Origin: Desertibaculum subflavum
Lineage (GTDB): Bacteria; Pseudomonadota; Alphaproteobacteria; Ferrovibrionales; Ferrovibrionaceae
Assembly (NCBI GenBank): GCA_003576705.1
Contig: QOZS01000010.1
Coordinates: 59,280-123,279, forward strand
Reading direction: 5' to 3'
DNA: 64,000 nucleotides
Shown: piece by piece, positions 53,361 through 61,805 of the stretch
How the letters are laid out: each line of letters starts with the position of its first letter
Numbering within the stretch: the stretch's first letter is position 1
Translations under genes and position numbers: made by a program
Notes under the pieces: model-generated
The model's input: only the letters and a program-made list of their open reading frames with translations
Databases searched by the model: none
What the model was told of the DNA's origin: nothing

Positions 53361-53918
53361 TCAGCCTTGCGGCTTCAGGCGCAGCGGCAGCCCGGCGACC
53401 ATCAAAACGACGCAATCCGCCGCCGCGGCGATGCGCTGATTGAGGCGGCCCTGTTCGTCACGAAAGCGTCGGCCGAGGGTGGTTTCCGGCACGATGCCGG
53501 CGCCGACCTCGTTGCTGACCAGGACGGTCGGCGCGGCGCGCGCCTGCAGCACCGCGAGAAGCGCCGCGATGCTGCCGTCGATGTCCTGATCCGCGAGCAT
53601 CAGGTTGCTGAGCCAGAGCGTCAGGCAATCGACCAGGACCGGCTGTCCGCCGCAGGCGCTCAGAATGCTCGCCAGCTCGCGCGGCGCCTCGATGGTGCGC
53701 CAGGCACTGCCACGCCGCGCCGCGTGCATCGCGATGCGTAGGCGCATCTCTTCGTCCAGCGCTTCCGCCGTCGCAAGGTAGGTGGCGCCGGAGCCTCGCG
53801 CGGCCTCGAGGACCAGCTCCTCGCCGAAGCGGCTCTTGCCGGAACGGGCGCCGCCGAGCAGGAGGGTAAGGCGCGGCGGTATGGCACCGTGGCCGAGCAG
53901 TTGAGCCCAGGCCGTCAC
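53361..53918 (-). CDS. cobU: CobU/CobP: bifunctional adenosylcobinamide kinase / guanylyltransferase
   Basis: A 185-aa enzyme that phosphorylates adenosylcobinamide and then attaches GMP. The P-loop GGARSGKS is at 22-29; the VDCLTLWLSNLM block and VLVSNEVGAGIVPET segment are CobU-specific. The start is GTG 53918, overlapping the cobT stop by 4 bp; no ATG is possible near it. Neighbours cobT and cobS act on either side of it in the nucleotide-loop assembly. Confidence 0.95.
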   Translation of the reverse strand: MTAWAQLLGHGAIPPRLTLLLGGARSGKSRFGEELVLEAARGSGATYLATAEALDEEMRLRIAMHAARRGSAWRTIEAPRELASILSACGGQPVLVDCLTLWLSNLMLADQDIDGSIAALLAVLQARAAPTVLVSNEVGAGIVPETTLGRRFRDEQGRLNQRIAAAADCVVLMVAGLPLRLKPQG

Positions 53919-54934
53919 GCCGAAGGCCCTGAAACCTGCGCCTCTTCGAAGGTGGCCATGCCGTTGTGACAGGCGACCGCGGCGCGCACGAGGCCGATCG
54001 CCGCCGCCGCGCCGCTCGCCTCGCCAAGCCGCATGCCGAGCGAGAGCAGCGGGACGAGGCCCATCGCGTGCAGGCAGCGGCGATGCGCGGGCTCGCCCGA
54101 TTCATGCGCGGCGATGGCATGGTCCAGCGCGCCGGGGGCAAGACGCAGCAGCGGCGCCACCGCCGATGTCACGATGAAGCCGTCGAGCAGCAGCGGCACC
54201 CGGTGCAGCCTCGCCGCCAGCGCGGCGCCCATGATCGCCGCCAGTTCGCGCCCGCCGACGCGGCGCGCGGCCTCGATCGGGTCCTTCAGCGCCGCGCCGT
54301 GGTGCCGGAGCGCGCGGTCGACGATCGCCGCCTTGTTGCGCACCCCCTGTGAGTCAAGCCCGGCCCCCGGCCCGGCCCAGTCGACGCCGCCGCCCCCGAA
54401 CAGGGCGGCGGCCAGCGCCGCTGCCGCCGTGGTGTTGCCGATCCCCATATCGCCCAGGATCAGCAGCTCTTCCGCGCCGCTGACGGCGCCTAGCCCGGTA
54501 TTGACGGCCGCGACGAATTCTTCCTCGTCGAGCGCCGCCGTCGCCGTCATGTCGCCGGTCGGGCGATCGACGCCGCAGTCGATCGCCGTGAGGCTGGCGT
54601 CGAAGGCGCGCGCAAGCTGATTGATCGCCGCGATGCCGGCGCGAAAGCCTGCCAGCATCTGCGCGTTGACCGCATCGGGATAGGGCGAGACGCCGTACCG
54701 GGTCACGCCGTGGCTGCCGGCGAACACGATGATGCGCACCGCGTCGGCGCGCGGGGTGACATTGCCCTGCCATGCCGCCAGATGGACGGCGATGTCTTCC
54801 AGCCGCCCGAGCGAGCCCGGCGGCTTGACCAGCCTGCCCTGGCGCTGCCGCGCCGCCGCCTCGATCGCCGCGTGCTTCGCCGGCAGATCCGCGAGCAGGT
54901 CGCGCAGCTCCGCCGCCTTGGTGATCTTCATCAT
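53915..54934 (-). CDS. cobT: CobT: nicotinate-nucleotide-dimethylbenzimidazole phosphoribosyltransferase
   Basis: A 339-aa enzyme making alpha-ribazole phosphate from dimethylbenzimidazole and nicotinate mononucleotide. Recognisable blocks: PPGSLGRLEDIA, FAGSHGVTRYGVSPYP, LLILGDMGIGNTTAAAAL and a C-terminal catalytic Glu region LSLGMRLGEASGAAAA. Start ATG 54934, whose A is the last base of the cobA stop (TGATG), or the adjacent ATG. It provides the lower ligand that CobS attaches. Confidence 0.95.
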   Translation of the reverse strand: MMKITKAAELRDLLADLPAKHAAIEAAARQRQGRLVKPPGSLGRLEDIAVHLAAWQGNVTPRADAVRIIVFAGSHGVTRYGVSPYPDAVNAQMLAGFRAGIAAINQLARAFDASLTAIDCGVDRPTGDMTATAALDEEEFVAAVNTGLGAVSGAEELLILGDMGIGNTTAAAALAAALFGGGGVDWAGPGAGLDSQGVRNKAAIVDRALRHHGAALKDPIEAARRVGGRELAAIMGAALAARLHRVPLLLDGFIVTSAVAPLLRLAPGALDHAIAAHESGEPAHRRCLHAMGLVPLLSLGMRLGEASGAAAAIGLVRAAVACHNGMATFEEAQVSGPSA

Positions 54935-55779
54935 CAGCCGGTTCGCCTCTTCCCATCGATCTCACAAATGGCAGCGCCTTGCGCAATCCAGCCGGCCATG
55001 GCCGGCAACCGCACGACATTGCCGATGCAGATGATGGCCGGCGCCATGGCGGCGGCCTCCAAGGCGTCGCCGGCGGCAATGCGGCTCAAAGTCGTTTCGA
55101 CGATCTGCTGATCGGGCAAGGTGGCTCGGCAGACGATGGCGACGGGTTCGTCGCTGCTCCGCCCGGCCGCCAGCAGATGCCCGGCGATCTCCCGCAGGTG
55201 CTTGCTCGCCATGTAGAGCACGATGACCGGCGAGCTGCGCGCAATCGCCGGCCAGTCGATGCCCGACGGGATGCCGCCGGACCGGTCATGGCCGGTCAGG
55301 AACGTGACGGCGTGGTTGGTATCGCGATGCGTGACCGGAATGCCAGCATAGGCGAGCCCGCCGATACCCGCGGTGATGCCCGGAATGATGCGGAACGGAA
55401 TGCCGGCGGCGAGCAGATCCTGCGCTTCCTCGCCGCCGCGGCCGAACACGAAAGGATCGCCGCCCTTGAGGCGCAACACGCGACGGCCATGCCGGGCCCG
55501 CTCGACCAGCAGCGCTGAGACCTCCGCCTGCTTGAGCGACGGCTGGCCCGCCCGCTTGCCGGCGAACTCGATCGCGGCATCGCCGCGCGCCCAGTTCAGA
55601 ATGCGCGGGTCGACCAGGGCGTCATGCACGACGACATCGGCCTGCTGCAGCGCGGACAGCGTGTGCAGCGTCACCAGGCCCGGATCGCCCGGCCCGGCGC
55701 CGGCCAGCCAGACCCAGCCGGGCAGAAATTCCGGCCATTCCAGCCCGGCCGCGGATGGCAGCATGTCCTTCCACGCCAT
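54934..55779 (-). CDS. cobA: CobA: uroporphyrinogen-III C-methyltransferase
   Basis: A 281-aa SAM-dependent methylase converting uroporphyrinogen III to precorrin-2, the first committed step to cobalamin and sirohaem. GAGPGDPGLVTL (SAM loop 1) and LKGGDPFVFGRGGEE are present, with the ITAGIGGLAYAGIPVTHRD block. GGGAG precedes the ATG. There is no CysG-like N-terminal domain, so this is a stand-alone SUMT. It heads the cobA-cobT-cobU-cobS operon. Confidence 0.95.
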   Translation of the reverse strand: MAWKDMLPSAAGLEWPEFLPGWVWLAGAGPGDPGLVTLHTLSALQQADVVVHDALVDPRILNWARGDAAIEFAGKRAGQPSLKQAEVSALLVERARHGRRVLRLKGGDPFVFGRGGEEAQDLLAAGIPFRIIPGITAGIGGLAYAGIPVTHRDTNHAVTFLTGHDRSGGIPSGIDWPAIARSSPVIVLYMASKHLREIAGHLLAAGRSSDEPVAIVCRATLPDQQIVETTLSRIAAGDALEAAAMAPAIICIGNVVRLPAMAGWIAQGAAICEIDGKRRTG

Positions 55780-55870
55780 TCAGCGGGCTCCCGAAAGGTG
55801 GGCCGGCATGCCCAAGCCCACCATCCGATCCAGTTCCTTGCCGCCACCCACCATGCCTGTCGCCGCCACC

Positions 55871-56917
55871 CTAGACCCCTGCCCTGCGGGCCGTCATCCC
55901 TAGCGCTTCCGCCAAGCGCGTCCAAGCCATGGCATGCCCCGGCAGGCCGAAGCGCAGCCATGACGGGCGTTCGGGGAACCGCCGCACCAGAATTCCTGCC
56001 TGCCCAAGCTTTCGGTACAGCGCCGGCGCCTCGGCGTGCTCAGCCAATCGAAACAGCAAGGTGCCCCCGACTACGTTCAGCCCCGCGGCCCGCAGCATCT
56101 CGTCCAGCCGGGCGACATCCGATGTCAAGCGAAGGCGGGCCTGGTCACGCCATGCTGCATCGCGCAGCGCCATCTGACCGACGGCGAGCGCCGGACCGGA
56201 GACGGCCCAGGGCCCCAGAGCCGTGCGCATGCCGGCAACATGATCCGGCGCTCCGAGCAGGAAGCCGAGCCGCAACCCGGCAAGCCCATAGGTCTTGCCG
56301 AAGGAGCGCAGGACCAGCAGGCTGCGCCGCGGCAACAACGGCGCGACGCTGAGCGCGGCATCCTCCAAATCGGCAAATGCCTCATCCACGACGACCAGAC
56401 CCTGGCGCGCCGCCTGCCGCTCGGCCAGCTGCAGCAGACCGGCGGGGTCATGTCGTCGGCCATCCGGATTGTTGGGGTTGCAGAGCACGATCGCGTCGGC
56501 TGCGCCGGCCTCGGCGAGCGAACTGACATGCCGCACATCGGCACCGGCCGTCCGCCAGCAAATTGCATGCTCGCTATAGGTCGGCGCGAGCACGGCGACC
56601 GACCTTGCGGGGAACAGGCGCGGCAGCAGGCTGATCAGGATCTGGGTGCCCGGTGCCGCCACGATCATGTCGGCAGACGGCACGCCATAGGCTGTGGCCG
56701 CGGCCTGTTCCAGGCCGGCCTGCGCCTCCGGCTCCGGCAGGCGCGAAAAGGCCTCCGGACGGAGCGCCGGCAGCGGATAGGCGACCGGATTGATACCGGT
56801 GGACAGGTCGATGAACGGCTCCGGTGCGCGGGGAAATTCGCGCCGGGCCGCGGCGAGGCGACCGCCATGCAGGACGGCGCCTTCATCGGGCAAAGCTGGA
56901 TCCTCGGTCCGGGCCAT
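55871..56917 (-). CDS. cobC: CobC/CobD: threonine-phosphate decarboxylase (PLP)
   Basis: A 348-aa PLP enzyme resembling histidinol-phosphate aminotransferase; it makes (R)-1-amino-2-propanol phosphate, or its counterpart, for the cobinamide side chain. LSTGINPVAYPLP (38-50) is the cobalamin-type N-terminus; CNPNNPDG (146-153) and Lys208 in LRSFGKTYGLAGLRLG bind PLP. The start ATG at 56917 shares its bases with the opposite-strand cbiB start (CATG). A GTG at 56932 would add five residues. The cobC name follows the Pseudomonas denitrificans scheme. Confidence 0.88.
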   Translation of the reverse strand: MARTEDPALPDEGAVLHGGRLAAARREFPRAPEPFIDLSTGINPVAYPLPALRPEAFSRLPEPEAQAGLEQAAATAYGVPSADMIVAAPGTQILISLLPRLFPARSVAVLAPTYSEHAICWRTAGADVRHVSSLAEAGAADAIVLCNPNNPDGRRHDPAGLLQLAERQAARQGLVVVDEAFADLEDAALSVAPLLPRRSLLVLRSFGKTYGLAGLRLGFLLGAPDHVAGMRTALGPWAVSGPALAVGQMALRDAAWRDQARLRLTSDVARLDEMLRAAGLNVVGGTLLFRLAEHAEAPALYRKLGQAGILVRRFPERPSWLRFGLPGHAMAWTRLAEALGMTARRAGV

Positions 56918-57905
56918 GCCGTTCGATAGCACGCTCGCGCTGGCTTGTGCGGCCCTTCTGATCGAGGCCCTGGTGGGCTATCCTGCGGCGCTGTATCGCG
57001 TCGTTCGGCACCCTGTTGTCTGGATCGGGGCGGCAATCGGTGCTCTCGACCGCCATTTCAATCTGGAGCGGCTTTCGCCCGGCGAGCGGCGGCTGGGCGG
57101 GATTGTGGCAATGGTGATCGTTCTGATCCTGGCCGCGTTGCCGGCCTGGGTGTTCACGGCGGCTGTCTGCTCACTGATCGCGCCTGCCCTGGCCCTCATC
57201 TTCTTAGCGGTCCTGGCCGCGCCCCTGCTGGCGCAGCGGTCGCTATATGCGCATGTCGCCGCCGTGGCCGACGGGCTGGAACGTGAAGGTCTTGCCGGCG
57301 GGAGGGCTGCCGTGAGCCGGATCGTCGGCCGCGATCCGGACAGCCTGGACGAGGCGGCGGTCGCGCGCGCGGCAATCGAAAGCCTGGCGGAGAACTTTTC
57401 CGACGGCGTCACGGCGCCGGCTTTCTGGTGCGCGGTGCTGGGCCTGCCCGGCATCGCCGCCTACAAGGCCGTGAACACCGCCGACAGCATGATCGGTCAC
57501 CGCACGGCGCGCCATCTCGCCTTCGGCTGGGCGGCCGCACGCTTTGACGACCTGGTCAATCTGCCGGCGTCGCGGCTGTCGGCGCTGCTGCTGGTCGCGG
57601 CGGCGGCGCTACGCCGCGACAGCGATGCCGCCGGGGCGTGGCGGGCGGTGCGGCGCGACGCCCGTCAGCACCGATCGCCCAATGCCGGATGGCCGGAAGC
57701 GGCGATGGCCGGCGCGCTGGGCCGCAGGCTTGCCGGCCCGCGTGTCTATGGCGGCACCCTCGTCGAGGATGCGTGGATGGGCGACGGGAGTCCGGACGCT
57801 TCTGCCGCGGATATCCGCCGTGCCCTCGCCCTCTACCGCGTGGCCTGCGGCCTGCTCATCGCGCTGCTCGGCGCGCTGGCGGCGTTGGTTACCTGGCTGA
57901 GCTGA
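56916..57905 (+). CDS. cobD: CbiB/CobD: adenosylcobinamide-phosphate synthase
   Basis: A 329-aa integral membrane protein with several hydrophobic helices, which attaches aminopropanol (phosphate) to adenosylcobyric acid. Family blocks seen: [24 protein letters not shown] at the N-terminus, [34 protein letters not shown] and [14 protein letters not shown]. The start is ATG 56916, overlapped by the divergent cobC start; the ribosome site is weak. Its end overlaps the convergent cobQ by 17 bp. It works with CobC, which makes its amine substrate. Confidence 0.92.
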   Translation: MPFDSTLALACAALLIEALVGYPAALYRVVRHPVVWIGAAIGALDRHFNLERLSPGERRLGGIVAMVIVLILAALPAWVFTAAVCSLIAPALALIFLAVLAAPLLAQRSLYAHVAAVADGLEREGLAGGRAAVSRIVGRDPDSLDEAAVARAAIESLAENFSDGVTAPAFWCAVLGLPGIAAYKAVNTADSMIGHRTARHLAFGWAAARFDDLVNLPASRLSALLLVAAAALRRDSDAAGAWRAVRRDARQHRSPNAGWPEAAMAGALGRRLAGPRVYGGTLVEDAWMGDGSPDASAADIRRALALYRVACGLLIALLGALAALVTWLS

Positions 57906-59355
57906 GGATGCGATCGATATCGAGATGCGCTTCCAGATGCGCGGCAAGGCGATCCAGCGTGGCCTCGACCGAGGCCGCGTGATTGCGTGTCGAAGGCGCC
58001 GCACCGAGGCGCCCGAGCCAGGCCGAGCGCTGGCCGTCATCGGCGAAGAAGCCGTGCATGTACGTGCCCGATACCAGCCCGTCCGCCGATACCGCCCCAT
58101 CGAGGCGCCCTTGCGTCAGCCGGACCAGCGGCCGCTCCGCGTCCGGCCCCTGCGTGCGGCCGAGATGCATTTCGTAGCCGCGGAAGGGGACGCCGTCGGC
58201 AACGGTTTCGCCTGAGACCTCGACCAGCTTCTTGTCGGCCGTCAGCACGGTCTCGACATTGAGCATGCCGAGCCCGTCCACTGTACAAGCGGGTCCTTCG
58301 ACACCGTCCGGATCGGCGATGCGCCGGCCCAGCATCTGAAAGCCGCCGCACAGCCCAAGCACGCGGCCGCCACGGCGGCGATGCGCGGCGAGATCGACGT
58401 CCCAGCCGGCGGCGCGGAACGCCGCCAGATCGGCGATGGTCGCCTTCGAGCCCGGCAGGATGACGAGATCGGCCCGGCCCGGCAGCGCCTCGCCCGGCCG
58501 GACCAGAACCAGCTCCACCTCCGGCTCCGCGGCCAGCGGGTCGAGATCGTCGAAATTGGCGATCCGCGGCAGCACCGGCACCGCCACCACGATGCGCCCG
58601 CCGCCCTGTGGCCGCCGCGCATGCTCCACCAGGTCGAGCGAATCCTCCGCCGGCAGCAGCCGGGCATCGTCAAACCAGGGCACCAGGCCGAGCGCCGGCC
58701 AGCCGGTGCGTTCGGCGATCAGTTCCATGCCGGCGCTGAACAGCGAGGTATCGCCGCGCATGCGGTTGACCACGAAGCCGACCACCGTCGCCGCATCCTC
58801 GGGCGACAGGACGGCATGGGTGCCGACCAGGCTGGCGATGACGCCGCCCCGGTCGATATCGCCGACCACCACCACCGGAACGTCAACAGCACGGGCGAAA
58901 CCCATATTGGCGATGTCGCCGCCGCGCAGATTGATCTCGCTGGCGCTGCCCGCGCCTTCCACCAGGACGAAATCGGCCGCGGCGCGCAGCCGGCCAAAGC
59001 TCTCCAGCACGAATGGCATAAGGTCCGGCTTCATCTTCTGATATTCCCGCGCGCCGGCGCGGGCATGCACGCGGCCCTGCACGACGACCTGCGAGCCGCC
59101 TTCGGTTTCCGGCTTCAGCAGCACCGGGTTCATGTGCACCGACGGCGGGACGCCCGCCGCCAGCGCCTGCAGCGCCTGGGCGCGGCCGATCTCGCCGCCA
59201 TCGGCGGTGACGGCCGCATTGTTCGACATGTTCTGCGGCTTGAACGGCCGCACCGACAGGCCGCGCCGCACCAGCGCACGCGCAAGACCCGCCACCAGCA
59301 TCGACTTGCCGACGCTGGAACCGGTGCCCTGCAGCATGATGGCGCGCGCCGGCAT
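57889..59355 (-). CDS. cobQ: CobQ: cobyric acid synthase (glutamine-hydrolysing)
   Basis: A 488-aa amidotransferase that amidates positions b, d, e and g of adenosylcobyrinic acid a,c-diamide. The ATP-binding GTGSSVGKS lies at 10-18; the class I glutaminase domain has the nucleophile Cys336 ([11 protein letters not shown]) and His434 (YMHGFF). The start ATG at 59355 overlaps the cobO stop by 1 bp (TGATG). The open frame extends far upstream only as a shadow of cobO. Confidence 0.95.
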   Translation of the reverse strand: MPARAIMLQGTGSSVGKSMLVAGLARALVRRGLSVRPFKPQNMSNNAAVTADGGEIGRAQALQALAAGVPPSVHMNPVLLKPETEGGSQVVVQGRVHARAGAREYQKMKPDLMPFVLESFGRLRAAADFVLVEGAGSASEINLRGGDIANMGFARAVDVPVVVVGDIDRGGVIASLVGTHAVLSPEDAATVVGFVVNRMRGDTSLFSAGMELIAERTGWPALGLVPWFDDARLLPAEDSLDLVEHARRPQGGGRIVVAVPVLPRIANFDDLDPLAAEPEVELVLVRPGEALPGRADLVILPGSKATIADLAAFRAAGWDVDLAAHRRRGGRVLGLCGGFQMLGRRIADPDGVEGPACTVDGLGMLNVETVLTADKKLVEVSGETVADGVPFRGYEMHLGRTQGPDAERPLVRLTQGRLDGAVSADGLVSGTYMHGFFADDGQRSAWLGRLGAAPSTRNHAASVEATLDRLAAHLEAHLDIDRILSSAR

Positions 59356-59975
59356 CAGAACTCGATCCCCGCCTGTGCCTTCACCCCGGCCTGGAAATGG
59401 TGCTTCACCAGACGCATCTCGGTGACCAGGTCGGCGATCTCGATCAGTTCCGGCTTGGCGTTGCGGCCGGTGACCACGACGTGCAGGTCGCCTCGGCGCT
59501 CCCGCAGCGCCGCGACCACCTCGTCCAGCGGCAGGTAGTCGTAGCGCAGCGCGATGTTGAGCTCGTCCAGGATCAGGAGCGAGATCGCGGGATCCGCCAT
59601 CAGCCGCAGCGCTTCGGCCCAGGCGCGCCGGCAGGCGGCGACGTCGCGTTCGCGGTCCTGGGTGTTCCAGGTGAAGCCCTCGCCCATCGCATGCCATTCG
59701 ACCAGGTCGCCGAAGCGCTCGAGCGCGCGCCGCTCGCCGGTATGCCAGGCGCCCTTGATGAACTGCACCACGGCGCTGCGCCGCTCTTGCGCGATCATGC
59801 GCAGCACCAGGCCGAAGGCCGCTGTCGACTTGCCCTTGCCGGTGCCGGTATGGACGATGAGCAGGCCCTTCTCGACGGTCTTGCCGGCGACCTCGGCATC
59901 CTGCAGCGCCTTCCGCTTCGCCATCTTGGCGCGGTGCTGCGCCGCCGTATCGGTGGTGTTGTCGTCAGCCGTCAT
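59355..59975 (-). CDS. cobO: CobO: cob(I)yrinic acid a,c-diamide adenosyltransferase
   Basis: A 206-aa CobA/CobO-type adenosyltransferase that transfers the adenosyl group of ATP to cob(I)alamin precursors. The P-loop [10 protein letters not shown] is at 42-51; [15 protein letters not shown] and the end [28 protein letters not shown] tail (in its usual place) are characteristic. Start ATG 59975 (an ATG at 60011 is less likely). Its product is the substrate of CobQ, encoded one base downstream. Confidence 0.95.
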   Translation of the reverse strand: MTADDNTTDTAAQHRAKMAKRKALQDAEVAGKTVEKGLLIVHTGTGKGKSTAAFGLVLRMIAQERRSAVVQFIKGAWHTGERRALERFGDLVEWHAMGEGFTWNTQDRERDVAACRRAWAEALRLMADPAISLLILDELNIALRYDYLPLDEVVAALRERRGDLHVVVTGRNAKPELIEIADLVTEMRLVKHHFQAGVKAQAGIEF

Positions 59976-60378
59976 GTCGAGATCGTCCGGAAGCCCGGCG
60001 CAGTCATGCATACCGCGCCCGGGTGCATCAAGCGGCGCCAGCATCCTTGTTGACTCGGGTTGAACCCGCGGGGTACTCACGGCCAGACGGTCCTTCCGCC
60101 TGGAAGGCGAAAAGGGAATGCGGTGCGGGCTCGCCCAATGCCGCAGCTGCCCCCGCAACTGTAAGCGGAAAGCCGTTCGTCGCTATGCCACTGGGCCTTG
60201 CTCGGGAAGGCTGACGGAAGGCGATCGTATCCGCGAGCCAGGAGACCTGCCGTCGCCGTGCTTGTCTGTTGCCGGGGCGGGGTGCACCGGTAACGGCGGT
60301 TCCGCCTCGCGGCGGGCCGGCCCCCGGTTGTGGGCGAGACCGTACCCCCGGACCGCCGCCGACCGGCGCGGACATGCC
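59976..60378. other. Divergent intergenic region holding the cobalamin riboswitch
   Basis: This 403-bp gap separates cobO from the DUF1636-cobW-cobN genes. It is mostly the cobalamin riboswitch (about 60087-60253). The 125 bases after it contain GC-rich inverted repeats such as GGCGG-TT-CCGCC (about 60294-60305), likely part of the switching hairpin that hides or frees the DUF1636 ribosome site. No small gene seen. Confidence 0.7.
60087..60253 (+). promoter_or_regulatory. Cobalamin (B12) riboswitch
   Basis: The conserved boxes occur in the right order and spacing: AAAAGGGAAT with GGTGCGG (60110-60127), GCCGCAGCTGCCCCCGCAAC followed by TGT (60140-60162), CCACTGG (60188-60194), GGGAAGGC (60204-60211) and GCGAGCCAGGAGACCTGCC (about 60233-60251). 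It is on the plus strand and precedes DUF1636, cobW and cobN, so high B12 should shut these three genes down. Confidence 0.95.
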
Positions 60379-60768
60379 ATGGCCGGAAGCCAGCCCCAGA
60401 TCCTGGTCTGCACGACCTGCCGCCATCCGGCGGTCGAAGCCCGCGAAGGGACGCCGCCGCCTGGCCAATTGCTGTGCGATCGGATCGGCGAGCTGGCGGA
60501 GGCAGGTGGCGCGCGCCCGGCGCCGGTGACCTGCTTCGGCAATTGTGAGCGCGGCTGCACCGTGGTGGTCGCCGCGCCCGGAAAATGGGCCTACATGCTG
60601 GGGCACCTGACGCCCGACCATGCCGCCGACCTGGTGGCCTATGCCGCGGCCTACGCCCAGTCGGAGACCGGCTTCGTCGGGCGCGGCACGCGGCCGGCCT
60701 CGCTCCGCACCGCCATCGTCGTGCGATTTCCCCTGCACCTGATCAACCTGGAGAGGTCCGCACCGTGA
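60379..60768 (+). CDS. DUF1636 family protein, cobalamin-associated
   Basis: A 129-aa small protein with a likely metal or Fe-S site. Cysteines lie in LVCTTCR (near 10-15), VTCFGNCERGC (near 51-61) and elsewhere; the segment VVVAAPGKWAYMLGHLTP is the family signature. DUF1636 proteins are repeatedly found in front of cobW and cobN; their job is unknown, with electron supply or cobalt handling proposed on context only. ATG at 60379; the end overlaps cobW by 4 bp (GTGA). Controlled by the riboswitch just upstream. Confidence 0.85.
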   Translation: MAGSQPQILVCTTCRHPAVEAREGTPPPGQLLCDRIGELAEAGGARPAPVTCFGNCERGCTVVVAAPGKWAYMLGHLTPDHAADLVAYAAAYAQSETGFVGRGTRPASLRTAIVVRFPLHLINLERSAP

Positions 60769-61802
60769 CCGCCATCGCCGGCAAGATTCCCGCCACCATC
60801 GTCACCGGCTTCCTCGGCGCCGGCAAGACGACGCTGATGCGCCATGTGCTGGAGAATGCGCGCGGGCGGCGCATCGCCGTCATCGTCAACGAATTCGGCG
60901 CCATCGGCATCGACGGCGCCCTGCTGCAGGATTGCGGCATCGAGGGCTGCGACGACGGCAGCATCATCGAGCTCGCCAATGGCTGCATCTGCTGCACCGT
61001 GGCCGACGACTTCCTGCCGACCATGGAGCAGCTCCTGGCGCGTCCGCAGCCGCCGGAGCACATCCTGATCGAGACTTCGGGGCTCGCGCTGCCCAAGCCG
61101 CTGATCAAGGCGTTCGACTGGCCGGCCGTGCGATCGCGCGTCACCGTCGACGGCGTGATTGCCGTGGTCGACAGCCGCGCGGTGGCGGAGGGCCGTTTCG
61201 CCGACGACCCCGAGGCGGTGGCGCGCCAGCGGGCGGCCGATCCTTCGCTCGACCACGACAACCCCTTGGCCGAGGTGTACGAGGACCAGCTGATGGCGGC
61301 CGATCTCGTGGTGCTGAACAAGCTCGACCTGATCGACGACGACACCGCGGCACAGCTTGCCGGCGCGATCGGCGGCAAGGTGGCACGGCCGGTGAAGATC
61401 GTACGTGCCCGCGAGGGCCAGGTCGACCCGACGGTCCTGCTCGGCCTATTCGCCGCGGCGGAGGACGACCTCGCGGCCCGCCCCTCGCATCACGATGCGG
61501 AGGGCGAGCACGAGCACGACGATTTCGAGAGCTTCCCGATGACAATCGGTGAGATCGCCTCGCCCGAAGCTCTGATCGCGCGCCTGAAGCGCGTCGTCGA
61601 AGCGCACGACGTGCTGCGCATCAAGGGCTTCGTCGCGGTGTCGGGCCGGCCCATGCGGCTGGTGCTGCAAGGCGTCGGCGGGCGCTTCCGCCACCATTTT
61701 GACCGCCCCTGGGCGCCCGGCGAGGCACGCGCCGGCATCCTGGTGGTGATCGGCCAGACGGGCCTCGACCGCGCGGCCATCGAAGCGGCAATCCGGGGAT
61801 AG
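60765..61802 (+). CDS. cobW: CobW: GTPase of the COG0523 metal-chaperone family
   Basis: A 345-aa GTP-binding protein thought to deliver cobalt to the cobaltochelatase. P-loop GFLGAGKTTL is at 15-24; the metal-binding CxCC motif is Cys74-Ile-Cys76-Cys77 (ANGCICCTV). A His/Asp-rich segment near 237-248 (DAEGEHEHDD) may bind metal. C-terminal CobW_C domain from about 255. The start is GTG 60765 in the DUF1636 stop. Its place directly before cobN and behind a B12 riboswitch separates it from zinc-related COG0523 members. Confidence 0.95.
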   Translation: MTAIAGKIPATIVTGFLGAGKTTLMRHVLENARGRRIAVIVNEFGAIGIDGALLQDCGIEGCDDGSIIELANGCICCTVADDFLPTMEQLLARPQPPEHILIETSGLALPKPLIKAFDWPAVRSRVTVDGVIAVVDSRAVAEGRFADDPEAVARQRAADPSLDHDNPLAEVYEDQLMAADLVVLNKLDLIDDDTAAQLAGAIGGKVARPVKIVRAREGQVDPTVLLGLFAAAEDDLAARPSHHDAEGEHEHDDFESFPMTIGEIASPEALIARLKRVVEAHDVLRIKGFVAVSGRPMRLVLQGVGGRFRHHFDRPWAPGEARAGILVVIGQTGLDRAAIEAAIRG

Positions 61803-61805
61803 CAC

